From positions 55,028,089-55,092,088 of the forward strand of contig OX439040.1 of the NCBI GenBank assembly GCA_949317995.1: DNA of 64,000 nt, given 5' to 3'. Under the pieces are notes generated by a model. It worked only from the letters and a program-made list of their open reading frames with translations, ran no database searches and was not told where the DNA came from. The translations under genes and the position numbers were made by a program. The stretch is from Acholoe squamosa (lineage: Eukaryota; Annelida; Polychaeta; Phyllodocida; Polynoidae). How positions within the stretch are numbered: the first letter of the stretch is position 1; each line of letters begins with the position of its first letter. Positions 39,301-52,200 of the stretch are shown in pieces.

Positions 39301-42300
39301 AGCCAAAATGTGAATGCTTCCAAATTGAGAACCAATTTCAGATTATCTATCTAAAATCCCATACATATGTCACTTCGCCCACGAAACCGGTCTTCCATCA
39401 CCCATATTAAAAATAACCAAACTTGATACCACAATTGTGTTGCTGAGTAATTTGAGTTATATGGGTCTCAACTTTCAATGGTTATGTCACACTGCTCTAG
39501 TAAATTTCTCTGGTGATTAACACTGGATTTAAAGTTATATGTGTATAGGGGACACTGAGATCTTAATGTGCTTTTTTTAATTTACAGATTTGGAAAATAG
39601 ACTTTTGGCAATGTCACACTCCCTTTTTTTATGTATGATCAAGTCCAATTCAATGCACACTCAAGTTCAGAGTCCAGCATCTACCTTAATTATTCTCATT
39701 GGGCTGGCAGATGCATCATTCAAAATATATTGGACAGGGCTGAAGGCATTATTTGTGATTTTTGAGGATTATTATGCATATATCTGAATTTATGGCAATG
39801 TAGGATCCAGCAACATGGCCATATTTTCTTTGGAATTAGTGCAATGTGCTTACAATTTTACTAGTAATTTGTTCCTTATGAATACTCTGTCCATACCTAA
39901 ATATCAAATGTCTCCCCCTGTTACTTTGCACTATATATAAGATTATGTGCCTAGAATTATGGTGTGGACAATGCACTTGCCGGATCTTACAACCAAAAGG
40001 CCTTCAGAAAAGGCTGTAGAAGGACATTATTGAGTAACATATATAGGTATTATAATATATTATACATTATACTGAAGTCCTAAAATATCAGTATGCAAAA
40101 TCGGTTCATCTAGCTAAGAAATTCTAGACAGGTGGTGAGTTGGAAAATTTATTGTTTTAACACTATTTTGTTGTAGCATCTTTGCTCGAAAGTTGAGACC
40201 CCGAAAAAAAGCTGTCCTGCTGCAGAAGTGTAGCCGTAGTTCAGGCCTGGATAGTGTGCTTTGAGATTAATTTCAGCTTGGCCTGGCAGGCATGGAATTG
40301 GCTTTAATATCGTTATCTCTGACAGATAACTTGAGCTGTCCGGGACATCAGAGACAGCAGTTGAGTTGAGTTTTAACAAGTTTATTGGCAGAAATCATAC
40401 AGCTCAAGTTATCTGTCTATTAAAACGAGTGCACTACAATCATCCATGTGAGTCTACAAATAAAATCTGGTATCCTTTACCCCAAGATTGGATCCCATGA
40501 TTACCACGTGATTTCTTTAATGTCTAATGGTACCCAAAGGAACTAATATAGTTTGTCTGAATAATTCATCTTTACGTAGACCTAAATTTTGTTGTTTTTT
40601 CCCCTTCTGTTACCATTGTAGAATTGAATGATTAGAATAACGCTTTTTTCACACACTGTCGGATATAGGGGTGCTAATGAAAGACTAAGCCGACTATTTT
40701 GCTATACAATCTAGTAAAGGTATTAAAATATGATATTGACAGAGGAATTAATAAACTCCTCTAGATTAGGATAGCTGCAGGTCGATATATAGGTATCGTT
40801 GATAACCGTTATGAATTATCGTTATAATCCCCTTACACTGATGGGGCCAAAAGTAATTTCCGGTGATATAACCTAAGATGAATGGCGATATAACTTGAGA
40901 ATAGCCATACATTAAGCTGGCACGTGCCTGGCCCCCGATGGCTAGATCTGAGTACATGTACTGCAGGGGTATGGGACAACATCCTCATTCCGGAAATAGT
41001 CTAAGTTCATATCATGAACACAGCTATACCCATTGCCCCCCGCCTATATCTCTATTCCCACATGGCGATCTAGGGTTCCAAAATCTCTGCGATTTTAGTC
41101 GGTTGTGTTCTATGGTCCTTCTGAGCTCACAAATCACAAGGAGTAATCAACTTCCCCCAAATCCCACAGTCAATTTAGACCCACTTTGAATTAATTCTTG
41201 CGTTCTATGCCGCTTGGAAGTAGTCTACATAAAACACAATAGACAAAATCGCAGAGATATTGGAGTCCTAAATCGTCATATGGGATTCGACCTTATATCC
41301 TCCAGGAGTGGGGAAGAATGCTTTCTCAACGATGATTTGAAGTCAATATTTCTGTTTAACATACTAACCAATTGGACTTAATGTGTTGCTGAAAGCATAA
41401 TCATTACAAGGCATTAATCTAGAATGAATGGATATTCATTAGCATACTGCTTACATGCTAAATATGAACAAGAATCTCTGCACCACCACCATTAGTATAG
41501 CAGGGACCCTGGATGACATGGGGGGAGGCTATACCGCTGTCTGGTTGCCACCCTTGTTGACACGTGGATCCCACTCAGGTTTCCTATCTGGTAAATTGGC
41601 AGCGGGTGTAGGTGACTTAGAGGCTGCAGGGGTTGGAGTAGGTCCAACCTTAGGGAGTGGTCATTATTTATCAACAGGAGGGGGTGGTGGGTTTGAGGGG
41701 GGCGTAAAAATTTCAGACCCCTCCCGAGGGGGGCTAAAAAATGTTGACCCCTCTTGAGGGGGGGCTAAACAAATTTACCCTCTTTTGAGCAAAAAAGCCA
41801 GCGCGCTACTATAGCTCAAAGAGGGGCCTGAAAATTCTCTGCGCCTCTGGTTTGGGGGTGGGCGCAAAAAATGTTGACTGCCGCCACCCGCCCCCTGTTG
41901 ATAAATAATGACCACTCCCTTAGAGCACACTTTAGGTGAGACACTCCCACTGCACAGGAGGGTGTTGGTCCTATAGTAAAAGGCTAAAAATACCCTCGTT
42001 TCCAGTCCTTTCTTTGCATGTAGCTATAACTTGTCCCTCTTGTTGCTCACAAGTGGTCATTCAAGTATGGTGCTAAATAAGGGGGATTTGAGTAGGTACC
42101 TAGTTGGGAGAAGTCAGTCAGTATAATATACTATAGAGCATGTGACATGAGTAGGTACCTGATAGTGCAGCTCTCTGTTTTAAACAAGGCAGGTGACTTT
42201 TCAGACTAATGTGGTGAGTGCAAGTTGAATGGTGAAGCAGAGCATGACTTCTTTTGAAAAGATGTCACCTACTGACAGCTCTTTTTACCATAGGAGCAAC

Positions 42301-43206
42301 ACGCTCCTGGTCAACAAATGAACTTCTCTATTTCTCTGCTTACTATATTCTTATGCGTCTATTCCCAGGGATTCCTCTAGAGCGTTCTAGCTATCCCCCT
42401 TAAAACTATACAGGTCAGCATTAATTGTAAACCATATTTTGTCAAAAGCATACACTACATCATTGGGATTCTGAAGCGGCAATAAATTGGCTGATGTCAA
42501 AAGGGCCCTCTTCATTGTCACTCCGACACTTCCTTTTCAATCAATTGAAATGTTCTCTTTTCTTGAGAAAGATTGAGGCGATTTCCTATAATTTGATGTA
42601 CAGGAGTGGAGACTATATTTCTTTTTACCTACACCACATTACCATACAGTTACAATGCAAGGTCCATGTATATATAGGGTTTAGTATGGACGTCCTGTGT
42701 GTCCACCATTTTGAATTTTGCTCGTTGAGGTAAACCCAACTGATAAGACCTATCATGATGGGTACCTTGTCCCTGGGTAACACCCCTTCCAGGGACATAC
42801 TGGTTCCATCCTATCAGTTCTTATCAGTGCATGTCGCCAAGAACCAGCCCCAGTCCCGCTCACAGTCTATACATAGCCTAGTTGCACCTCACAAAGCTGT
42901 AGCACTCAGGTATAGACGTGTTCGCACAATAGTAGAACAATCTGTGCATTGTTATTTTCAAGATGTTATCCCTGTATTCGTTCAGTTCTTCCTCTCGACC
43001 ATCTAACCTAAATGCATACGGTTCATGGGAAAAAAACACATCTAAAACATACATTATTCATAGAAGCTATTGTTAAAGTGTCATTTTAATCTCGATTATG
43101 TAGTCTTTGCTTATAATGTCAGCTGCCTGTTCTTACCGCTCACTTCCCACGGGGTATGCGGATATCTCCTTCTCACTCACTCTCGTTCTCTTTCTCGTTC
43201 TCTCCC

Positions 43207-43267
<61 letters not shown>

Positions 43268-46200
43268 CTATCTCTCTATCTATCTATCTTCTTCTACCTT
43301 TCTTCTAACACTCTTCTAATATGTTTACAGGTATAAGACATGTCACGATAAGACGAAACTGCGTGTAACGATTTCTTTCTTAACTTCTTCAAACGTTCAA
43401 TAACGTTTTTAAGAACTTTTTGGATTTAGGGGATTTTATGTCTCTATCAAACATAGATTTCAATCTAAAATATTTAGGGGATTTTATGTCTCTATCAAAC
43501 ATAGATTTCAATCTAAATAGGCCTACTTTAAACATTCTTAATTAAACGTTACATATTGGACTGTGTCAGAAAAAAATTCTCCAATTTTCATTACTTTTTT
43601 GGAAAAGAGTGGATAAGTACATGATAGTCACAAACATACATCGATCGGTATGTTCAACCATGGACGGTTCAACACAACTAAGAATGCTCACCAGGCCTAT
43701 GTAGTGTTATTTACATGTTTGATACAGATTATATATTCAGTGAGCGCTCAGTAAAGGTTAGGTTCCTCCATAGTCACATGGTTGGGATCCAGTGGTGTTA
43801 GGTCTATCATTAGGAAAACAGGTGAGCAGCTTTGGTGATGTAACGGGTCATCCTCCCTTGTCGGCCATTTTGTCCCCTGAGCGGGAAACCTGTTTCTTGC
43901 AGGGAAATGTACTGTTTGCCTCGAGCAGAATATTCAGTCTGTGGCAACTAGTTTTTAGTTCCCTTTTCCATCCCTCTTTTCTCGCCGTGATGCTGGATTT
44001 GAATTATTTGGACAGTGATGTCAGAGATATTCAAGTAATATTGTGTATGTTCAATGGAGCTCGGTAGAGTATATAGATCCCATTAGCATACTATAATATT
44101 ATTCCTCTTATGTGTTGTTCCGTAACCACGCTCCTTGGTGTCCTAAATATTGAATGATGTTTATAAATCGTGCAGGTGTATTAACTTTTTTTATTGTCAT
44201 TACCCTTTTAGGGTTCTGGTGGACGGATCGTTTCATGGAGAGTTGATACTTTGCATGTATTTTTGCGTGCATAGGGAAGGGGATGATTGGGGCTCAGGGA
44301 TTTCAGAGAGGGGTTTATAGGGTTCTCCATGGCTGACCAACCCCACCCCCTCCCTACCTGTTACACCAGTGTTCTAATACTAGATGACCACCTGACCAGG
44401 CATCACTCCCCTCATACCTACACAGGTTCACGCAACCACTGGCCACATCCACCATATCCAGGTAAGCACATTCAATCATTCCCATGAAGAACATTGCGTC
44501 TCGCGATGTGTATCTCTGGAAATGACTTTGCGTAGGACGGGGGAAAGCAATCCTTTCTTTCCATGGACCTTTTGGTGTATACAGAGTCGGGCAAAAGGAA
44601 TTTCGATTATGAAAATGGCATCATTATGTTAGAGGAATTTACGTGATATCACTTATCCTGACAGACTGTGCTCTAAAACCTATAGAAAGACATCTTCTTG
44701 ATGCTTTCCCGTTTCACCTAACCCCCTTGCGCATAACATGGATAGAGAGTGCATAGCCTACCACAGGACCCAGACAGTGGTGGTGATATGCAACACATGC
44801 CAAAAAGGGTTTGTCACTGCAGATGGGGAAACTTCATTGCATGCCTCTTGTGTTAATGTGGGTCTGTAGTGGGACAAGATAGATAGGTGTGAAGTAGGGC
44901 TCCCTGACGTGAGGTGTGAATGTTACCCATCCAGGAGGGTCTTTCCAAAAACAAAACGAGATTGCCTCCTTTATAGCATAAAACGTGTTCATACAAATGT
45001 GCATGATGGTATGCACATTCTGATTGTCTTTCCAAAAGATGTACAATGTGTTTCTATGGAGACATGCACAAGTCTGCTGATTATTATGTGCATGTTTTAT
45101 GAAATGGGAAGACGAGAATACCTTTTATCAAAAAAATTCTCTGCACGATTTTGTATTCTGAGCTCGTTTGCTTTTTGGCAAGACCCTCCTGGGAAGCTGC
45201 GGGATGTGCAACTCTTGCATTTTGTCCACAGCAGTGTACCTAGCTTGGGCCAACTTTGGCTTTTGCTCATGAGGTGAAAAAAAGTCGCCACTCCCCTAGA
45301 TCTACCTCAAGGTACATGTGTAGGCCATGCTCCCGGAAGGGGATGTTACCCTGGTAGTGTGCCAACACATTATGTAGACAGTATGGACCTGGGTATAAAC
45401 GCAGAAGACACTACATTTTACCTTTGTAGCATTGAACATTGTGCATTCTATCCCCGGGGGGGCCACTCCATATATATTCTATAGAAACCATGTGTGTACA
45501 TCACTGTTGACTTGGTACCCCTTATAGCGGGGCAATTTTCGAGAAATATATACCCCTTTTGGCGGGATACACCAGTGAAATCTCCCTTATTTTCTATAGT
45601 TTTTAAAATTGCCCCCCTTTGATGGGAAACCCTTTAAAAAAGTGGCAAAAAAGTATACCCCCAATTTACACCTCACTCTAAAATTGTGAAAAATTGGGAC
45701 CCTTTTGAAGGGAAAACTTTCCACAAAACCAACCCCTTTTACTGCAACTTTTAAGAATTTTCCAAGAGAATTCCTCCTTGAAATTGATACCCCTTTTAGC
45801 CCAAAATGTCCAAAAATAGGCCCCTTATAGAGGATCCTGCAGGATCCGTTCATAGGTCAAAAAAGCACCCCCTTTCCCTCTAGTTTTTTTACGCACATAG
45901 TTGCCATAATTCCAGGAGTGCCCCCCCCCCCGGGATTCTATCCTCCGGCCTAGTTCCATTTGCATACCCTCAGTGAGTGACATAGACCCGTGAGGTATGT
46001 CTGCTGTACTTCTATTGAGTCCAAGTATTAATCAGGAGGGCATTTCTCAATAGTGATGATTAAAATAGTTGAAAAATGCCCTCCAGACATTTGCTTATTT
46101 GCCCAGAATGCCGAGAAAGGCGCATTACGATGGCAGGTGCAGAATATCTTATGAAAATGCAGTTCTGCATGCTACAGGAACTATAGAACCTTTGTCTAAC

Positions 46201-49200
46201 ACAAAAATGTACAGTGCTCACACAACAAACATGGTTATCTAGAACAAATAAGCAGTCCTCCTTCATCACCCTTTACACTAAATGGCGTTGTTATGCTGCA
46301 CAGAGTTGCACAATAACAACATGTTGTAGATCTACCAGTTATCATTTCATATCAGTCACAGGAGAGATTCCCACCAGAGGGAGACACCTAGAGCGATGTG
46401 TTCGCTGTAGATCTAACTAAGAACACTTGACTCAATGTGACTTAGACAATGCTAGTCTATAGACTAGGCCTTGTTTGTACAGCATACATAGATGTGTATC
46501 ATCAACAGACTCTCAATATTGGAGAGACGAAGCTAGATACCCTTGGCAAACTGTCCTCTACGTAGAAACCTGTGCAGACGAATCTAGCTGCCAAACGCAT
46601 AATGGCATATGGGAATGATCATTTTCTAACAAGGGGGTGCCGGTTTTGAGGGGAAGCTAGGTATACATGTATTTTTTCGGTCGTGGGTAAAAAGGAATGT
46701 ACTGGCTCCAGCATGAAACCCCTGTACATTATTATTTCCTAAAATGTTGAGTTCAGATGTGATCTTCGGCTTCTTTGGGGGAGGGGGCAATATTTGTTTG
46801 ACCCTTGAGAGAGGCTAGAAATATATTTCGTAAATCTGTATCAAAATCCACCAGCTCCTGTTGTTAAAGGATAATCACTCCCTTTTGGAGTTTTGCCTGA
46901 CTTTGCTCAACAAGTATGTAATTTTCAAGGGTCCATCTAGGTAGTGTGATCTAGATAATGAATATTAGGTAGGCCTAATCCAATTAAGATGATTGCAGTA
47001 AAATCTAGGACTAATGATGAATGATGAGGGACAAGTGCTTTTAGTAGGCCGATTGTAAAGTCCTGGACTAACGAGACATTTTGTTTTGCAAGGACAGACT
47101 CAACCCGTCATGTAAATAGATACAGTTTTTTTTTGTTGGTGGGCTTTTTTTGTTGTTTTTTTAGTTTGTTTGTTGCTGTTTTTCTCCCCACGTGTGGGCT
47201 TCTCTTCTCATTTCTTGGGATTGCCAGCGCCCCCCCCCCCTCCCTCAGATGGGGCTTACATTCATAGGGGTAAGTTATATTGTAACTAATGATTTGCCCT
47301 GACTCATTTTGACAGCGGGATATTTTGTACATTTTGGATAGTGTAAAGTTTAAGAATTCTGAATTGGCAGAGTGCCTTGTCAAAGAATTTGTAGACATGA
47401 AATCAATCCAGGGGTTGTCCATATTTTTGATTTAACGGGATTTCTAGCCGTATAAATGGGATCATCATTAGTAATGACAATAGTATTTGTTCTAAATATC
47501 AGGTTTTTTCTGATTCATTTGCCGATTTGTTGGCAATGTACAAGATTCTGTGATTCACAAAGGAATACCCACAACTTTGTAACTAAATAAGCACTATTAA
47601 ATTTATAGACCTCAAAACGGCCGTTGACGGCCGATTTTTGTCCGGTTTCATCGATTTTTGATGGCATGACAGTAGTAGATATCAATGGTGATATATTCAC
47701 AAGATCTTTTGTTCTTCTTTGATACCATTCAGTGGAACGTAAAAATTAAAATCTTGTCATTATATGACCCATAGGAAATATGTTACAAAGGTTTAAAGTG
47801 AGATCAAGGTTGTGAAAATGGCCGATTTTTGGCCAAAATCGGTCAAACTATGAAGAAATAAAGCATTATTTTCTGTCATTCTCTAAGGTCTAAAGGGTTA
47901 ACTATAGAGAAAAACTGGTTAGCACACACAGGAAACTCTAATGTCATCAAATTCTCAAACCTCCTTAGTAAGTCAATATCCGGTTGAAAGAGGAGATACA
48001 AAGTTCCAAGTCAATATTTGCAATTTCAATTTTCTGATCCTTTTTAAACAAATTGCGTGTCAGTATTTCTCTGCACACACCTGTAAGGTAACACTGGTTT
48101 TAGTCAGGGCAGAGAGTCTGGTGGGTATTTCTTAAGGTGTCACGACTGTACACAGCCACTATCATTTGAAGCCCTCCAAATCATACTGGGATTCGTAGGT
48201 AATGATCCATGACTATTCTGTAGTGTACGATTGGCACTTACACATTTGATGTGGTAGAAGTACCGGTCTGATTCCAAATGATCATAGGCTCATCTGGGGC
48301 TAGATTTTAGGTAATTTTATAGTATTGTTCTATAGTATGATTCCCTCGCCTTTGAGTTGCAATTCCCGGGGTGCAACACCAATTTCTTTGCTGAAGGTGA
48401 AAATAAAATTAGATATAGTCCATGGGTATAAGCCACACCTGTAATATGCAGGATATTAGAATTACATAGAATTACACACATAGTGTTACATAATGTGATA
48501 GCTGCCCAGGTACCAAGAAACGTTGAGTGAACGTTGATTAACGTTTACTGAGGGTTAGTTGGACTAACATTTGTAAAAAAAAACAACATTGTTTTAATGT
48601 TGATTTGGGGTTTTCAAGAAAACGTTTTTCAAAGATGTTGGTTCAATGTTTAAAGAATGTTCAGCATATAACGTTTTTCCAGATAACCTTTGATCAATTT
48701 TGATCAACGTTCAGAATGTGGACTCAAAACAACGTTGATTTAACTGGTTTAAAAAACATTGATTAAACGTTATTCTATGATTCCAAAATGTTATGATAGG
48801 ACTAGGCTGGATGCTGCAGATAGGTATCTGTCTAATCTATATCATAATGATGTTAATGTGATAGATTCAACAACCTTGTCATCAAGATCCCATGTTTAGA
48901 TATATCTAGGTGTAAAAATATCTATAAATGGATGAAAATATTCCCTGCATTATGGTCCATGGTTTGGTGGACACCCTTATTGAAACATTTAGAATTTGTA
49001 TAACCCACTCAAGCCCTGTAATCCCTTATGGAATCAATAGGCTGCTCCTCTAACACATGAGGTACATGGTTCCATTGCAAAATGGGACTTGTGTAGCATT
49101 GCAGCATCAAGAGATGAGAAAAAATTAAACCTAATCTATGAAATATACCAGAAAAATAAAACAAAGTAAATATTCTATGTTAATGCACAGGCATAGTAGG

Positions 49201-52200
49201 GATCGACATGAGGTTCATTCAAGGTTAATCCAAAGTCATTTTGATGCATGTTTTCATGAGAATTCTTGTGTTAAATCAACATTGTTTCAACATTTATTCG
49301 ATGTTGATTTGAGTTCACAAAGTTAAGCTGAACCATCTTTGAACGTTTTTTCCACTCAGAAATGACGTTAATTTAACGTTAAAATAACCTCATTTTGTTA
49401 CCTGGGAGGCTTCACATCCTCTCAGCACAAGCATGCAAACACAGGGATAATGCTAAGGCACTCGCCAAATCGCCAATGGCGAATCTATATCCAATTTGGC
49501 TGATGAAAACTCATGGAAATTCGCCAAGTTGGCGAATTCTGATTGGGGGTTGAGGATATATACACTTGGTGGACTTCAATCAACATAACCAATCCTGGCA
49601 AACAAGATAGACATGTACCATAAACTCTCTCATATAAGCCTCACCTTGAGTTATAAGGAGATATAAGCCACACCTAAGACCTGAAATATAGGTGGGGAGG
49701 GGACTCCTAGAAATGTATATGTACATGATGATTACGTACACATGAATTTCCACATTTTCATGAAGGAAATAAGGGCTCTCAAAGGGAAGAATAACTGAGT
49801 GGGGTGGGGTGGGGGGCTGGAAAAAATATACAGGCAGAGAAAATCCACCAAGCTGATACACGATTATTTATGCTTCTACGGGGGTAGTATTTATTCTTGA
49901 TGGGAAATGTGTGCACATGATTCAAGAAGAGTGGGGAAGCAGAGGACTCACTTTGGCAATCGGGGGGGGGGGGATCACCCGAATGCATAGGCATACGTAA
50001 TAAAACAATTGGGGTGAGGGGTGAAAAAAAATGCATTCATATATAGGTCTACTTTATGAAAGCCCCCACCCCCTGTTCTAAACATGCACTAATTTTGTAT
50101 GCAAGAACATATTTGACTCATGAATTATGAATTTGGCTAATCAAAATATGAACAAATTCGCCAAACTGGCTAATAGGATGTAAGCCGTAGCATTATCCCA
50201 GAAACAGCCATTTCAGACCAAATAATGAGGTCTTGGAAAACAGGGCGTGTAAGGAGAACTCCACTACATGTGTGTGACATCGGAGAGGGAGTGTCATTTG
50301 GTGTCAAATATCGCCTCATCTCCTGGGTCTGCACCGTCACGCCCCTACATGTTTCTTGCAATCTTAAGGAAGTCTTGCCAGATGACAGTAGCTAGTTTCT
50401 TAGAAGCCTCCACGATACCATCCTCTATTTTCTAAGGAAATAAAATTATGTAGAAGCGAATGACTGCAAAAACGGGACCATGAGTACCTTCTCTCTTCTC
50501 CTTTTATCACTGAAAACCTGCTGCTATTGGAAAGTCATCATATATGACGAGTTTAGGGTCGTCAGAGGGTTGTCAGACCTTTATGACTACCCTGAGTCGT
50601 CATACTAACCACCTTGGTTTTACTACTAGTCTGTGTGTATGCCATAAGAGGTCCCCACTATACATTCCTGCTATACATACACCACATCCTTGGGGATGTG
50701 TAGGCTTGTATCAATGCATTGTATTTGTTGTATTATCTGCTATGAAAAGAGAGATACAATTACCTACAAATATACCTGTTAGAACAATGTGAATGTTTGA
50801 GTACAAATGTAGAAAAGAAGGCAGATTGTTCTCATCTACACCTCTTTTATGGATAGTGCCCGATTATAAGTCCTTAGTCATTGGGTGTCTCTAACATTAC
50901 ATACATGTAGGTGAGTGTACTCATGCAATACCACATACTTTACACTTGAGCTATGACAGTGGGTGGGGATCTGCATCAACTGATCGATGGATGAGGGGAT
51001 GAGATATAATCTAAAAAAGAATTCAATAATATCTGGATGGCAATGCTAGGATGTTTGTAATGTGTGCACAGGATGATATGGCTTTCAGGGGCAGCCTAAG
51101 TGACGAGTTTCGGTCGTCAGTGACGACCTAAAGGCGTCATCTATATCTACCCCATGATGACCTAATGCTGTAGATTTAGGTATCGTCAACCTGAGGACCT
51201 AAATTCGTCACTGCTGACGAGTTTCTGACCTTGAGAGGTTTTCAGTGTATAGAAGTAGTTACATTAGGTACTGCTTTGATTGAGCATCTGCCTGAGCATG
51301 ATCTGCAGGACTGTGATTCCTATCTGTCATATATATATATTGTTCATTGGTCATCTTGAATAGATATATGAGCCCTTCTCTATCCCTTCTCTATAAACCT
51401 TTGTTTTTATGCCTCCTGATCTGTCCCATCCTCTATTTTCTAAGGAAATATATAGAAGCGAATGACTGCAAAAGCGGGAAAATGGTGCTCAGTGAGTTTT
51501 ACATCTGGTTACCCCTTCCCTGTACCCCGGTACCATACCCTATTAGTCTAGATATAACGGGTCTTGATGTCCATTTGGTTGTGGATGATTTCGTTGAATT
51601 TGAGCTACGGATGACGGAAACATGTGTTGCTATGGTAACAAACTATTAGAATGACTGTTGCTTTTCAACCATGTACCCTGCAACAAATAAACTACCACAT
51701 GAGAAGCCTTGGGGTCCTTTTAGCTAGGGTAAGTATCCCAGAAATACAGCAGGGACAACTAAAGCATGTGTTGTTAGGGAAATTAACCACAGAAATGGCT
51801 GTTTCTAGGCAACCATATGCATTAGCAGCAAGTGAACAACGGCACCAGAAACGTTGATGTCCACGTATTAGGGTAGATTTTACTGAAATTACTGAGACAA
51901 CTAACATGTATGTTGCTATGGAAATTATGGATTGGCAGTTGCTAGGCAACCATGCATCTTGGCAACAAGTGAACAATAGCATTAGAAGCCTTGGTGTTCC
52001 TGTAGTGGGGGTATAGGTATCACTGAAATTGAGCTACAGCCCAGACCAAGGTGTGTTTGAGGGGGGGGGCATAACATTTTCAGACCCCCTCCCGAGGGGG
52101 GGCTAAAAAAATTTTGACCCCTCTTGAGGGGGGGCTAAACAAATTTCACCCTCTTTTTAGCAAAAAAGCCAGCGTGCTACTATAGATCAAAGAGGGGCGT

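Noticed and set aside
43070-43336. Leu/Ser/Cys-rich plus-strand frame resembling membrane segments
   Set aside because: Produced by the TCTG/CT/TATC microsatellite in all three frames.
44909-45277. 122-aa plus-strand frame
   Set aside because: No domain recognised; an overlapping minus-strand frame is similarly long, and there is no exon context.
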